Source of the DNA: Clostridiaceae bacterium
GTDB taxonomy: Bacteria > Bacillota > Clostridia > Oscillospirales > Acutalibacteraceae
Length of the DNA: 6,653 bases
Assembly (NCBI GenBank): GCA_016292575.1
Contig: JAEDIH010000097.1
Coordinates: 1-6,653, forward strand
Direction: 5' to 3'
Shown here: in pieces, positions 1-5,791 of the stretch
Position numbering within the stretch: position 1 is the stretch's first letter
How the letters are laid out: the number at the start of each line of letters is the position of its first letter
Position numbers and translations under genes: made by a program
The notes under the pieces: generated by a model
Databases searched by the model: none
What the model was told of the DNA's origin: nothing
Seen by the model: only the letters and a program-made list of their open reading frames with translations

Positions 1-2
1 TT

Positions 3-74
3 ACCTGGCTTCCGACGTTTTTGCGTATGCTGCCGGAGCTTTTAAGGGTCTATATAAGCGAGGGCACCTTCTGA
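3..74 (+). CDS. possible C-terminal tail of a plus-strand gene (partial)
   Basis: An open plus-strand frame enters from the left edge and ends at a TGA at 72-74, leaving 23 visible residues that end in YISEGTF. The stretch is too short to assign to a family. Its main support is context: the stop lies about 20 bases before a hairpin followed by six Ts on the plus strand (94-135), where a plus-strand terminator would be expected, and it would converge with the minus-strand permease gene. The other two plus frames either stop at once (TAA at 43-45) or read straight through the hairpin. No minus-strand frame here has both a start and a sensible stop. It may be non-coding. Confidence 0.3.
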   Translation, partial: TWLPTFLRMLPELLRVYISEGTF

Positions 75-93
75 TTTTTCAGCCGCAAAGCAA

Positions 94-135
94 ACCGCAC
101 GATTGCCGTGGAAGGCTTTCGTGCGGTAATTTTTT
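94..135. terminator. bidirectional-looking intrinsic terminator
   Basis: A perfect 9-bp stem pairs 94-102 (ACCGCACGA) with 119-127 (TCGTGCGGT). The 16-nt loop can add a 3-bp inner stem (105-107 with 114-116). On the plus strand the stem is followed by AA and six Ts (130-135), a good terminator for a gene arriving from the left. On the minus strand it is followed by a weaker TTTGCTTT and lies about 28 bases past the TSUP gene stop, so it can also end the leftward transcript. This is typical of convergent gene ends. Confidence 0.75.
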
Positions 136-154
136 GTATCCTTTTTGTATCCTT

Positions 155-934
155 TTACTTTGAAAAAAGCTTGAACGCTATTGTTACTGCGCCGGTAATA
201 ATCAGAATGACTCCGGTGATTCGGTTGAGCGTTTTTGCGCTTGCTTTGTTTGCAATCCTTGCGGCAACCTGCGCCCAAATGAAAGTAAAAACAATGCAGA
301 AAACAAGAGTAGGAATGTCGCTCACGCCTTTGTCGATGGCAAAATGGCTTGCCGAGCCGGTAAAAGCGGTGAACGTCATTATGAACACGCTTGTTCCAAC
401 GGCGGTTTTCAGCTCATAGCCAAGCACGCTTGTGAGAACAAGCAGCATCATCATTCCTCCGCCCGCACCGACAAAGCCGCAGATAAAGCCTATGCCGCAG
501 CCGCCTATAACCGAGCGGACAATACGCTGCTTTTTGCTAAGGGCGCTTTCCATTCCCTCCTTTGTGGTCATTACCGGTCTTATGAGAAAGCGCAAACCGA
601 GGAACATTGTCATGACAGTTGACATTGTGCCCATTGTTTTTGCCTCAACAAGCGAGGAGACATAGCTGCCCACCGCGGTGAAAAGCAGCACGCACGCCAT
701 CATTATCGTGCCGTTCTTAATATCAAGATTCTTGTGCTTTCCGTATGTATACGCACTGACTGCACTTGCAAGAACATCGCTTGCAAGCGCTATGCCGACA
801 GCCTGATAAGCCGGCATATCAAGAAACGAAATGAGCATCGGACTGATTACGGCGGCGGCACTCAGACCGGCAAAGCCCGTTCCGAGTCCGGCGCCCATTC
901 CGGCAAAAAAGCAGACAAGAATTTTAATCAGCAA
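155..934 (-). CDS. TSUP/TauE-family sulfite/anion exporter-like membrane permease
   Basis: This 259-residue polytopic membrane protein matches the TSUP (TauE/SafE, DUF81) family in size and pattern. It is two similar halves of hydrophobic segments, each opening with a glycine-rich motif: GAGLGTGFAG near residues 14-23 and GFVGAGGGMM near 153-162. The halves are joined by a basic cytoplasmic-looking stretch around 120-140. Members move small organic or sulfur-containing anions such as sulfite, sulfoacetate or thiosulfate-related compounds; substrate cannot be read from sequence. The start is a TTG at 934, chosen because AAAGGAAG (949-942) lies 7 nt upstream and the first membrane segment begins immediately. 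It lies 67 bp after cdaR in the same direction, with a hairpin between them, so it may be read through from the cdaAR operon. The sulfur-type enzyme pair further upstream makes a sulfur or selenium anion an attractive but unproven substrate. Confidence 0.88.
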   Translation of the reverse strand: MLIKILVCFFAGMGAGLGTGFAGLSAAAVISPMLISFLDMPAYQAVGIALASDVLASAVSAYTYGKHKNLDIKNGTIMMACVLLFTAVGSYVSSLVEAKTMGTMSTVMTMFLGLRFLIRPVMTTKEGMESALSKKQRIVRSVIGGCGIGFICGFVGAGGGMMMLLVLTSVLGYELKTAVGTSVFIMTFTAFTGSASHFAIDKGVSDIPTLVFCIVFTFIWAQVAARIANKASAKTLNRITGVILIITGAVTIAFKLFSK

Positions 935-956
935 TTTTTATCTTCCTTTCAAGCAA

Positions 957-991
957 GAACCGAAGCCGTCCGCTAAAGAAAGCTTCGGTTC
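957..991 (-). terminator. intergenic hairpin between cdaR and the TSUP gene
   Basis: A perfect 10-bp inverted repeat (GAACCGAAGC at 957-966, GCTTCGGTTC at 982-991) encloses a 15-nt loop. It starts about 10 bases after the cdaR stop and finishes about 7 bases before the Shine-Dalgarno of the permease gene. In the leftward direction it is followed by TTGCTTGAAAGG, a poor U-tract, so termination should be leaky at best. It may be a partial terminator, or an mRNA-stabilising structure that sets permease expression relative to cdaAR. The T-rich tract is on the other side and would suit a plus-strand transcript, but no plus-strand gene precedes it. Confidence 0.5.
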
Positions 992-1001
992 CTTCAATTT
1001 T

Positions 1002-2315
1002 TTATTTCTTTTCGCTGACCGCAACCTTGGCGCGGTACGAGCCGTATACCCAGCAATCGTTTATCTCCTCCGAACGGATAGAGATATTCGAAATTGAAAC
1101 GCGCTGATAGCCCGAAAGCGAGGTGTCCAGCGAGGATACGTTGATCTCAATCTGGAGCATGTCCGCCGTAATCTTCTCAAGGCTCCTTTTCGGACCGATT
1201 ATCGTAACAGTGTCAAGCCCCATGTTTTTCAGCGACGCGGTGTACTTGTGATCCTTTGACTGATTGAGGAAAACAATGTTTGCCGCGGAAGCGTCAATCG
1301 CAGTCTCGCTGACCGAGCCGAGATCCACCGTTACTTTGAACGTCTTGATGCTCTTGTCAACAAGGGAAGCGGCGTTCTTTTCGTCAACGCCGAATTCAAA
1401 GGTGTTCTTTCCGCTTTGGAGCTTACTGAAATCTATTGTTGCAACGTTGTAGCTGTCATACTCCTCATCAGTCGGATTATATGATATTTCCACCTGAGCC
1501 GGATCTACGACAACGCGCGGCGGATTTTCATCGTAATACTTCGGCTGACCTACAAACTTCACGGTCGTTTTGACCGTTTTGAGCTTTGAAACGGGTATTG
1601 TTATCGTTGCCGGATTGGACTTATCCCCAACGTCGGAGCAGACGAGAAATTCCTTTCCGCGTTTGCTGTCGGTTTCGTATGAAATGGTTGCCGGAACATC
1701 AATCGTCTGCGTAAGGGGAAGCAGACTCTTGTCCACCTTTGCAACAAAACTGACCTTTTTAAGGTTTTCGATAACCGAGGCAGGACCGCTGACATTCACG
1801 GTGCTGAGCGACGGAACGGGCTTTCCGACAAAGTAGCCGTCCGTGCTTTCAAGCGCTTCGGTGTTTTTGATGTTTGCTTCAACATTGAAAGCGTCGTTCG
1901 CCTTCCTGTCAAAAAAAACGGTGACTGATGACGGATTAACGGAGGTTATGTCAACGCCCGTCTCGTTTGAGCGCGCGCTGAATGTCAGAACCTTATAGCC
2001 TGCAGAGTCGATATATCCGCTTGAGGCTTCAACAATGATATCGTCCTTTTTCAGCGAGTTTATGTTGTAGCTTTTACCGCTGACCTCAACGTCAACATTC
2101 AGTCCGCCTTTTTCAACAAAGGGAACAAAGTCGTTTTCCGAGGCAAGGGTGTTGTCAATCGTTGCCTTGACTTCGGTGATGGTTCTTGTTGTGTTTTCGC
2201 TGTAATTTATCTTCACGGTTGCCCAGAGGGTAATTGAAAGAATGAGCGAAAGAACAAACAGGAACTTGTTGTTATAAAAGATTTTTTCAAAAAAATCCGT
2301 CTTAATCCTTTTCAT
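1002..2315 (-). CDS. cdaR: YbbR-domain protein CdaR, membrane-anchored partner of diadenylate cyclase
   Basis: This 437-residue protein has one N-terminal membrane anchor (residues about 17-35, KFLFVLSLILSITLWATVKI) and then a long beta-rich extracytoplasmic region. That region fits several YbbR repeats, with boundaries near residues 40-135, 135-240, 245-335 and 335-432. Recurrent pieces such as VNVSGP, PAQVEISY and VTIIGP sit at equivalent places. In Firmicutes, YbbR proteins encoded with cdaA bind and modulate the membrane cyclase CdaA. The start is the ATG at 2315: GGAGG (2323-2327) lies 7 nt upstream and the anchor follows directly. A more upstream ATG at 2402 would add 29 arginine-rich residues that are only the shadow of the cdaA 3' end. 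The gene overlaps the cdaA stop by 14 nt, implying translational coupling. Confidence 0.93.
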   Translation of the reverse strand: MKRIKTDFFEKIFYNNKFLFVLSLILSITLWATVKINYSENTTRTITEVKATIDNTLASENDFVPFVEKGGLNVDVEVSGKSYNINSLKKDDIIVEASSGYIDSAGYKVLTFSARSNETGVDITSVNPSSVTVFFDRKANDAFNVEANIKNTEALESTDGYFVGKPVPSLSTVNVSGPASVIENLKKVSFVAKVDKSLLPLTQTIDVPATISYETDSKRGKEFLVCSDVGDKSNPATITIPVSKLKTVKTTVKFVGQPKYYDENPPRVVVDPAQVEISYNPTDEEYDSYNVATIDFSKLQSGKNTFEFGVDEKNAASLVDKSIKTFKVTVDLGSVSETAIDASAANIVFLNQSKDHKYTASLKNMGLDTVTIIGPKRSLEKITADMLQIEINVSSLDTSLSGYQRVSISNISIRSEEINDCWVYGSYRAKVAVSEKK

Positions 2316-3168
2316 CGTTTTTCCTCCGTCTGCCCCTGAGCTTGCCTGCCTTTTCCTCCTCGCTGCCGACGGCGAAGTCCGAGAGCATTTCAAGCAGCTC
2401 ACCGTTGGTGAGTCCGCGCTTTAGAACGCCGGAACGTGCGGCGGACACTGCGCCTGTTTCCTCGGACACAACGATTACGAGAGCGTCCGAGTTTTCGCTC
2501 ATGCCGACTGCGGCTCTGTGCCTTGTTCCCAGCTCGCGGCTGAGTCTGTTCTGCGTCAGCGGAAGAATACAGCCTGCGGCGCAGATTCTGTTGTCGCGTA
2601 TTATCATTGCGCCGTCATGCAGCGGCGATTTCGGGTAAAAGATGTTTTCAATGATAGGAACGGATATTTTGGCGTCTATCTCACTTCCCGTTGCAATAAT
2701 CTCCCCGAGGGGGCTTTTGCCCTCAAAAACAATCAGAGCGCCGATTTTTGCCTCGCTCATGTTTGAAACAGCCTTGACAACGGCGGAAACGGCGGCGCGC
2801 TTTTCCTCGCGCTCAATGGACGAGGAGCGCGAAAAGATTGTGACCTTTCTGAAGTCTCCCCTTCCGAAGCTTTCAATCGCATGGCGGAACTCCGGCTGAA
2901 AAAGGAGAATGACAACAATAACAATATCATTGAAAAGCCTGCTGAAAAGATAGCTGCTTGCGGTCATGTTCAGCGCGGAAACAACAAGATAGCAGACAGC
3001 AAGAAAAATGAAGCCCTTTACAAGGTGCGTTGCCCTTGTCTGCCTGAACAGTCTGATGCAGTAATAGAGCGCAAGGGCAACAACAAATATATCAAGAAAA
3101 TCGTTCCACCTGAGCGACGAAACAAGCTTTACGGCGTTCTCCTTCGCCGCAATAATAAAATCATTCAT
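2302..3168 (-). CDS. cdaA: diadenylate cyclase CdaA (c-di-AMP synthase)
   Basis: This enzyme condenses two ATP into cyclic di-AMP, the second messenger that controls potassium, osmolyte and cell-wall homeostasis in Firmicutes. The 288-residue protein has the usual CdaA plan: hydrophobic membrane segments near residues 26-40, 50-66 and 80-91, then a cytosolic DAC (DisA_N) domain from about 115 to 265. The catalytic signatures are intact: DGA at 185-187 (in SPLHDGAMII) and RHR at 216-218 (in LGTRHRAAVG). Length is normal for the family; the tail ends in a very basic stretch (RGRRRKNDEKD). The start is the ATG at 3168 with GGTGAAA just upstream. An ATG at 3309 in the same frame would add 47 residues overlapping the preceding gene and crossing the promoter, so it is rejected. 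It is co-transcribed with cdaR; the glmM gene that often follows the pair is absent here. Confidence 0.96.
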   Translation of the reverse strand: MNDFIIAAKENAVKLVSSLRWNDFLDIFVVALALYYCIRLFRQTRATHLVKGFIFLAVCYLVVSALNMTASSYLFSRLFNDIVIVVILLFQPEFRHAIESFGRGDFRKVTIFSRSSSIEREEKRAAVSAVVKAVSNMSEAKIGALIVFEGKSPLGEIIATGSEIDAKISVPIIENIFYPKSPLHDGAMIIRDNRICAAGCILPLTQNRLSRELGTRHRAAVGMSENSDALVIVVSEETGAVSAARSGVLKRGLTNGELLEMLSDFAVGSEEEKAGKLRGRRRKNDEKD

Positions 3169-3234
3169 ATTTTCACCAGCCAAAATTTTAAAAAGAGCAA
3201 TAGGTTTTCCTCGTATTGAAACTACGCCGATAGC

Positions 3235-3263
3235 TTTATATAAACTTAAAATAAATTTGAAAA
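3235..3263 (-). promoter_or_regulatory. predicted sigma-A promoter of cdaAR
   Basis: On the minus strand, TTTTCA (3263-3258, 4/6 match to TTGACA) and TATAAA (3240-3235, 5/6 match to TATAAT) are separated by exactly 17 bases of AT-rich DNA. Transcription would begin near 3228, giving a leader of about 60 nt before the cdaA start at 3168. The promoter lies in the 118-bp gap after the cysteine desulfurase gene, so cdaAR can be expressed independently. I see no convincing terminator for the upstream gene in the same gap, so read-through is also possible. Confidence 0.55.
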
Positions 3264-3286
3264 CTCTATATTTAATTAATATGGTA

Positions 3287-4438
3287 TCACATTTTTCCGT
3301 TCTTTGCAATTAAGTTCAGAGAAAAAACGAAAAATTTAACGTCGCTTTTCGTATTAAAGACCGACGGACTGACCCTTACCGTGCCGCTTCGCGTTGTTTT
3401 GCAAAAGCTGTGCGCAAGATAAGAGCAGTGATAGCCCGCACGCACGGCAATGCTTCTGTCGTCAAGCTTCTGCGCGGTCTGCTCGCTGTGCTCCCCGTTC
3501 ACAATAAACGACAGCGTTGGCGAATATATTTTTGAATGCATATTATCAAAAACGGTGATATTTTTAACAACAGAAAGATCCTCTTTGAGAATTTTCATGA
3601 GATAAGTTTCTTTTTCGTGGATTGCCTTTTCTCCTCCGCGCGATTTGATGAAGTCGAGCCCTGCGGAAAGACCTGCAATGCCCGGCAGATTGACCGTTCC
3701 GCTTTCAAGAGAATCCGGGTATATTCCCGGCTGTGACTTCTGCAGCGAAAGGCTGCCCGTGCCGCCCTGAACAAGACTTTCAATTTCAATATTCTTTGAA
3801 AACATCAGAATTCCCGTACCCATAGGTCCGAAAAGACCCTTGTGTCCCGGTGCGCAGACAATGTCAATTCCGTCCTTTTCCATGTCAATCGGGAAAATTC
3901 CGGCGCTCTGGGCACAGTCGAGCGCAAAAATCAGTCCGTGCTTTTTGCAAAGCGCAGAAAGCTTTTTAACGGGCAAAACCGTTCCGAAAACATTTGAAGC
4001 GTGGGTACAGAGGATAAGCCTTGTGTTCGACCGGATAAGCTTTTCAAAGTTTTTAACTGTTTTTTCGTCGTCAAGCGGCTCAACTGCGGCAACGTCATAG
4101 CTGATAATGCCGCTTTCCCTCATGTTTTCAAGCGGACGCAGAACTGAATTGTGCTCGAGCGAGGAGATTATTGCATGATCTCCCTTTTTGAGTACGCCCT
4201 TGACCGCAAGATTGAGCGAGTGAGTGCAGTTGAGCGTAAAGACCGTCCGCTCCTCGGTGCAGGAAAACATTTGCGCAAGCTTTTCGCGGCAGCCAAAAAC
4301 CGTCTCGCCCGCCCTGACGGACAGCTTGTGACCGCCGCGTCCCGGGTTTGCTCCGTAAAAGCGCATTGCACCGACGCAGGCGGATATTACCTGCACAGGT
4401 TTTGGAAACGTTGTTGCCGCGTTGTCAAGATAAATCAT
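3287..4438 (-). CDS. PLP-dependent cysteine desulfurase-family protein (EF2568-like)
   Basis: This 383-residue class V aminotransferase-fold enzyme has an N-terminus (MIYLDNAATTFPKP) and overall style fitting the cysteine desulfurase / selenocysteine lyase group typified by E. faecalis EF2568. Visible catalytic features are EHNS (94-97, the cofactor-stacking His), DCAQSAG (174-180, with the Asp that contacts the PLP ring), the PLP-binding Lys200 in APGHKGLFGP, ESGTVN (245-250), and Cys338 in AGYHCSYLAH, the expected persulfide-forming cysteine. It would release sulfur from cysteine (or selenium from selenocysteine) in the cytosol. The start at 4438 overlaps the stop of the DUF3343 gene in an ATGA, so the two are translationally coupled. 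That pairing is recurrent in Firmicutes and has been linked to selenium-dependent hydroxylase maturation. No selD or hydroxylase gene is visible, so which chalcogen it handles is open. Confidence 0.92.
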   Translation of the reverse strand: MIYLDNAATTFPKPVQVISACVGAMRFYGANPGRGGHKLSVRAGETVFGCREKLAQMFSCTEERTVFTLNCTHSLNLAVKGVLKKGDHAIISSLEHNSVLRPLENMRESGIISYDVAAVEPLDDEKTVKNFEKLIRSNTRLILCTHASNVFGTVLPVKKLSALCKKHGLIFALDCAQSAGIFPIDMEKDGIDIVCAPGHKGLFGPMGTGILMFSKNIEIESLVQGGTGSLSLQKSQPGIYPDSLESGTVNLPGIAGLSAGLDFIKSRGGEKAIHEKETYLMKILKEDLSVVKNITVFDNMHSKIYSPTLSFIVNGEHSEQTAQKLDDRSIAVRAGYHCSYLAHSFCKTTRSGTVRVSPSVFNTKSDVKFFVFSLNLIAKNGKM

Positions 4439-4665
4439 CTTCCGTCACCGAACCTTTCTATACCCATTGTCTGAATGTTGTTTTCAGAAATAATATCAAA
4501 CGCTTTGAAGATATCACCGAAAACAAAAAGGGCAAAATTACAGCCCTCTTTGTGATTCGGATTCGGATTTCGCCGCAGCCTTGAGCCGATACCGTTCTTT
4601 TTGAGCACTGAACGAGCTTTTTCGCCCTGAGTCTGGCTTGAAAACTTGATGTATATATAATTCAT
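4435..4665 (-). CDS. DUF3343 protein, putative Se/S carrier-like
   Basis: This 76-residue protein fits DUF3343 in length and pattern: an N-terminal beta strand (MNYIYIKFSS), a helix over about residues 12-24, a basic turn (RLRRNPNPNHKEGC), and a second strand-helix unit ending near 61. The single cysteine, Cys42 in HKEGCNFALF, occupies the conserved family position and is the natural candidate for carrying a persulfide or selenide. Members are annotated as putative Se/S carriers and are commonly encoded beside EF2568-type desulfurases, as here, where the stop and the next start share ATGA. The ATG at 4665 follows GAGGGTGAAAG at good spacing. The likely role is accepting S or Se from the downstream enzyme; this is inference from context. 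Confidence 0.85.
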   Translation of the reverse strand: MNYIYIKFSSQTQGEKARSVLKKNGIGSRLRRNPNPNHKEGCNFALFVFGDIFKAFDIISENNIQTMGIERFGDGR

Positions 4666-4757
4666 ATTCTTTCACCCTCATTAAACAGATTAATCACTAC
4701 AATATATGATTCGGTTTTCCGGAGGGTGAGAGACGCTCCTGCATAGGTTATGCTTTT

Positions 4758-5009
4758 TCAGCTGTTTCCGGGATAAATTTTTTCTCGGGACTTTGAGTGT
4801 GCCACATAGTCTCCGATGCCTGCGGCGCGCTCTTCAAGCTCGCTTTTTTCCGCATAGAGAACGCACAGCAGGCTGTTGAGCCTTTTCACTTCCTTCATGT
4901 TGGATTTTTTAATCTCCTGCCTGAGCTTTTCGCGGTAATGTTCAATTACCCTTTTCTGCACGGATATACAGCCCGTGTATTCCTCATAAAGCTCGTCAAA
5001 AGTTCTCAT
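4758..5009 (-). CDS. small charged helical protein following the sigma4-XRE regulator, function unknown
   Basis: This 83-residue soluble protein is almost entirely predicted helix, rich in Glu, Lys and Arg. Long stretches fit a coiled-coil hairpin: about residues 16-35 (VQKRVIEHYREKLRQEI) and 38-62 (MKEVKRLNSLLCVLYAEKSELEERA). I recall similar small proteins in Clostridia and phage-like loci, but cannot assign a domain. The ATG at 5009 is preferred because GGAGG (5020-5016) lies 6 nt upstream. An ATG at 5027 in the same frame overlaps the regulator stop as ATGA but has no good ribosome site, while the ATG at 5012 is only 3 nt from the GGAGG. The tight junction with the regulator implies co-expression and perhaps a physical partnership, such as a co-regulator or anti-factor. 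No terminator is evident after its stop. Confidence 0.75.
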   Translation of the reverse strand: MRTFDELYEEYTGCISVQKRVIEHYREKLRQEIKKSNMKEVKRLNSLLCVLYAEKSELEERAAGIGDYVAHSKSREKIYPGNS

Positions 5010-5023
5010 CATCTCCCTCCCTT

Positions 5024-5665
5024 TCATACCGAAACCGGTCTGCCGGTTTTTTCATCGCGCAAAACCCGAGCTTTTCCGAAAACTATATAATCGCTTGAAA
5101 CTCTGAAAAACGAGGAAAGCTTTTTCAGCTCGGCCATTGTTATCTCCTTTCCGCTTTTTTCAATGAGCGAAAGCCGCTCCTGCCCGATGCCCGTGCACTC
5201 GCTGACGTCCTTGCGCGAAAGATACTGCTCCCTGCGCAGACGCAAAAGCCGGTTTCCGATGCTTTCAAGCTCGCGCAGACTGCCGGTTGCCGACACGTCC
5301 TTTTTTATGAGCATCATCGCTTTTTTTGAAAAATCGTCGCCGTAACGGTACTCAATGGCATATTTAAGCTTTTCATAAATTATGTCATTGATTTTATCAA
5401 AGCGTCTGAACACCGTTGAGCGGTCAATACCCATAATGTCCGCAATCTCATCTTTGCTCTTTCCCTTGTACCAATGCAGCGCAACAAGGAGCCTGTCCTT
5501 TTCGCAAAGCTCGTTTTTTATTACCCTTCTGACAAGCTCATTAAGCTCCCTGCGCCGCCGCCTGAGAATGTAATCGTCAATATCAATGTTCTGCTGCGCC
5601 TGCCAAACGGCAAACGCCTCTTTTGCCGAAATACTTTCAATTTGCGTGAAACTGTTCTGCGTCAA
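5024..5665 (-). CDS. chimeric regulator: sigma-70 region-4-like HTH fused to XRE-type HTH
   Basis: This is a 213-residue DNA-binding protein. Residues about 52-100 carry a sigma-70 region-4-like helix-turn-helix (RLLVALHWYKGKSKDEIADI followed by MGIDRSTVFRRF). Residues about 136-197 carry a Cro/C1 (XRE) domain (IGNRLLRLRREQYLSRKDVS, then TGIGQERLSLIEKSGKEITM and a C-terminal helix ending SSDYIVFG). No sigma region 2 is present, so it is not a complete sigma factor. It resembles phage-type sigma4-like activators with an added repressor-type domain. An arginine run (RRRRRE, 35-40) precedes the first domain. The start is set at the TTG at 5665 because AAAGGAAG (5679-5672) lies 6 nt upstream; an in-frame TTG at 5698 has no such site. 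Its promoter carries an SOS box and a second inverted repeat, so control by LexA and by itself is plausible. Targets are unknown. Confidence 0.85.
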   Translation of the reverse strand: MTQNSFTQIESISAKEAFAVWQAQQNIDIDDYILRRRRRELNELVRRVIKNELCEKDRLLVALHWYKGKSKDEIADIMGIDRSTVFRRFDKINDIIYEKLKYAIEYRYGDDFSKKAMMLIKKDVSATGSLRELESIGNRLLRLRREQYLSRKDVSECTGIGQERLSLIEKSGKEITMAELKKLSSFFRVSSDYIVFGKARVLRDEKTGRPVSV

Positions 5666-5714
5666 TATGATCTTCCTTTCCGAAAAATGATGCTTCAATA
5701 TTAATATATCGCAT
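5637..5714 (-). CDS. possible 25-codon leader ORF overlapping the regulator start
   Basis: An ATG at 5714 opens a 25-codon frame that starts MRYINIEASFF, stops with TGA at 5639-5637, and overlaps the regulator start (5665) by 29 nt in a different frame. A full-consensus AAGGAGG (5733-5727) sits 12 nt upstream of this ATG. That spacing is longer than ideal, but no better start uses this strong site. It may be a leader peptide that couples translation to the regulator, or the real N-terminus of a regulator broken by a frameshift, or chance. Confidence 0.3.
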   Translation of the reverse strand: MRYINIEASFFGKEDHIDAEQFHAN

Positions 5715-5726
5715 TTATCGTGTTTT

Positions 5727-5733
5727 CCTCCTT
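5727..5733 (-). promoter_or_regulatory. consensus Shine-Dalgarno lacking an obvious well-spaced start
   Basis: AAGGAGG on the minus strand is the strongest ribosome site in this leader. The first ATG lies 12 nt downstream and opens only the 25-codon ORF; the assigned regulator start is a further 49 nt on and has its own AAAGGAAG. The mismatch decides how the regulator N-terminus should be read. Confidence 0.55.
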
Positions 5734-5765
5734 AACCGTACTTATGCGAAACTCCTTGGTTCTTC

Positions 5766-5779
5766 CGAACATTTGTTCG
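5766..5779. promoter_or_regulatory. perfect Gram-positive SOS (LexA/DinR) box
   Basis: The minus strand reads CGAACAAATGTTCG, matching every position of the Gram-positive LexA consensus CGAACRNRYGTTYG. The repeat arms extend by one base each way to a 16-bp element (5765-5780). It begins about 6 bases after the predicted transcription start of the regulator operon, where bound LexA would block the polymerase. DNA damage would then induce the sigma4-XRE gene and its small partner. LexA itself is not in the window. Confidence 0.8.
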
Positions 5780-5791
5780 GTTGCATCTTTA

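Noticed and set aside
108..976. Plus-strand open frames opposite the TSUP gene
   Set aside because: Short, mutually overlapping frames without ribosome sites or domain-like sequence, opposite a clear permease gene.
2316..2402. N-terminal extension of CdaR from an ATG at 2402
   Set aside because: The added residues are an out-of-frame shadow of the cdaA 3' end; the ATG at 2315 has GGAGG 7 nt upstream and leads straight into the membrane anchor.
3169..3309. N-terminal extension of CdaA from an ATG at 3309
   Set aside because: It overlaps the end of the cysteine desulfurase gene, spans the predicted promoter and lacks a ribosome site; the ATG at 3168 has GGTGAAA and gives a normal-length CdaA.
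4701..4706. TATATT as the -10 of a promoter for the DUF3343 gene
   Set aside because: No recognisable -35 hexamer at 16-18 nt spacing and no extended -10, so it is not listed as a feature.
4741..4753. GCATAGGTTATGC followed by TTTTT as a plus-strand terminator
   Set aside because: Only a 5-bp AT-rich stem, and no plus-strand gene precedes it; in the minus direction there is no T run after it.
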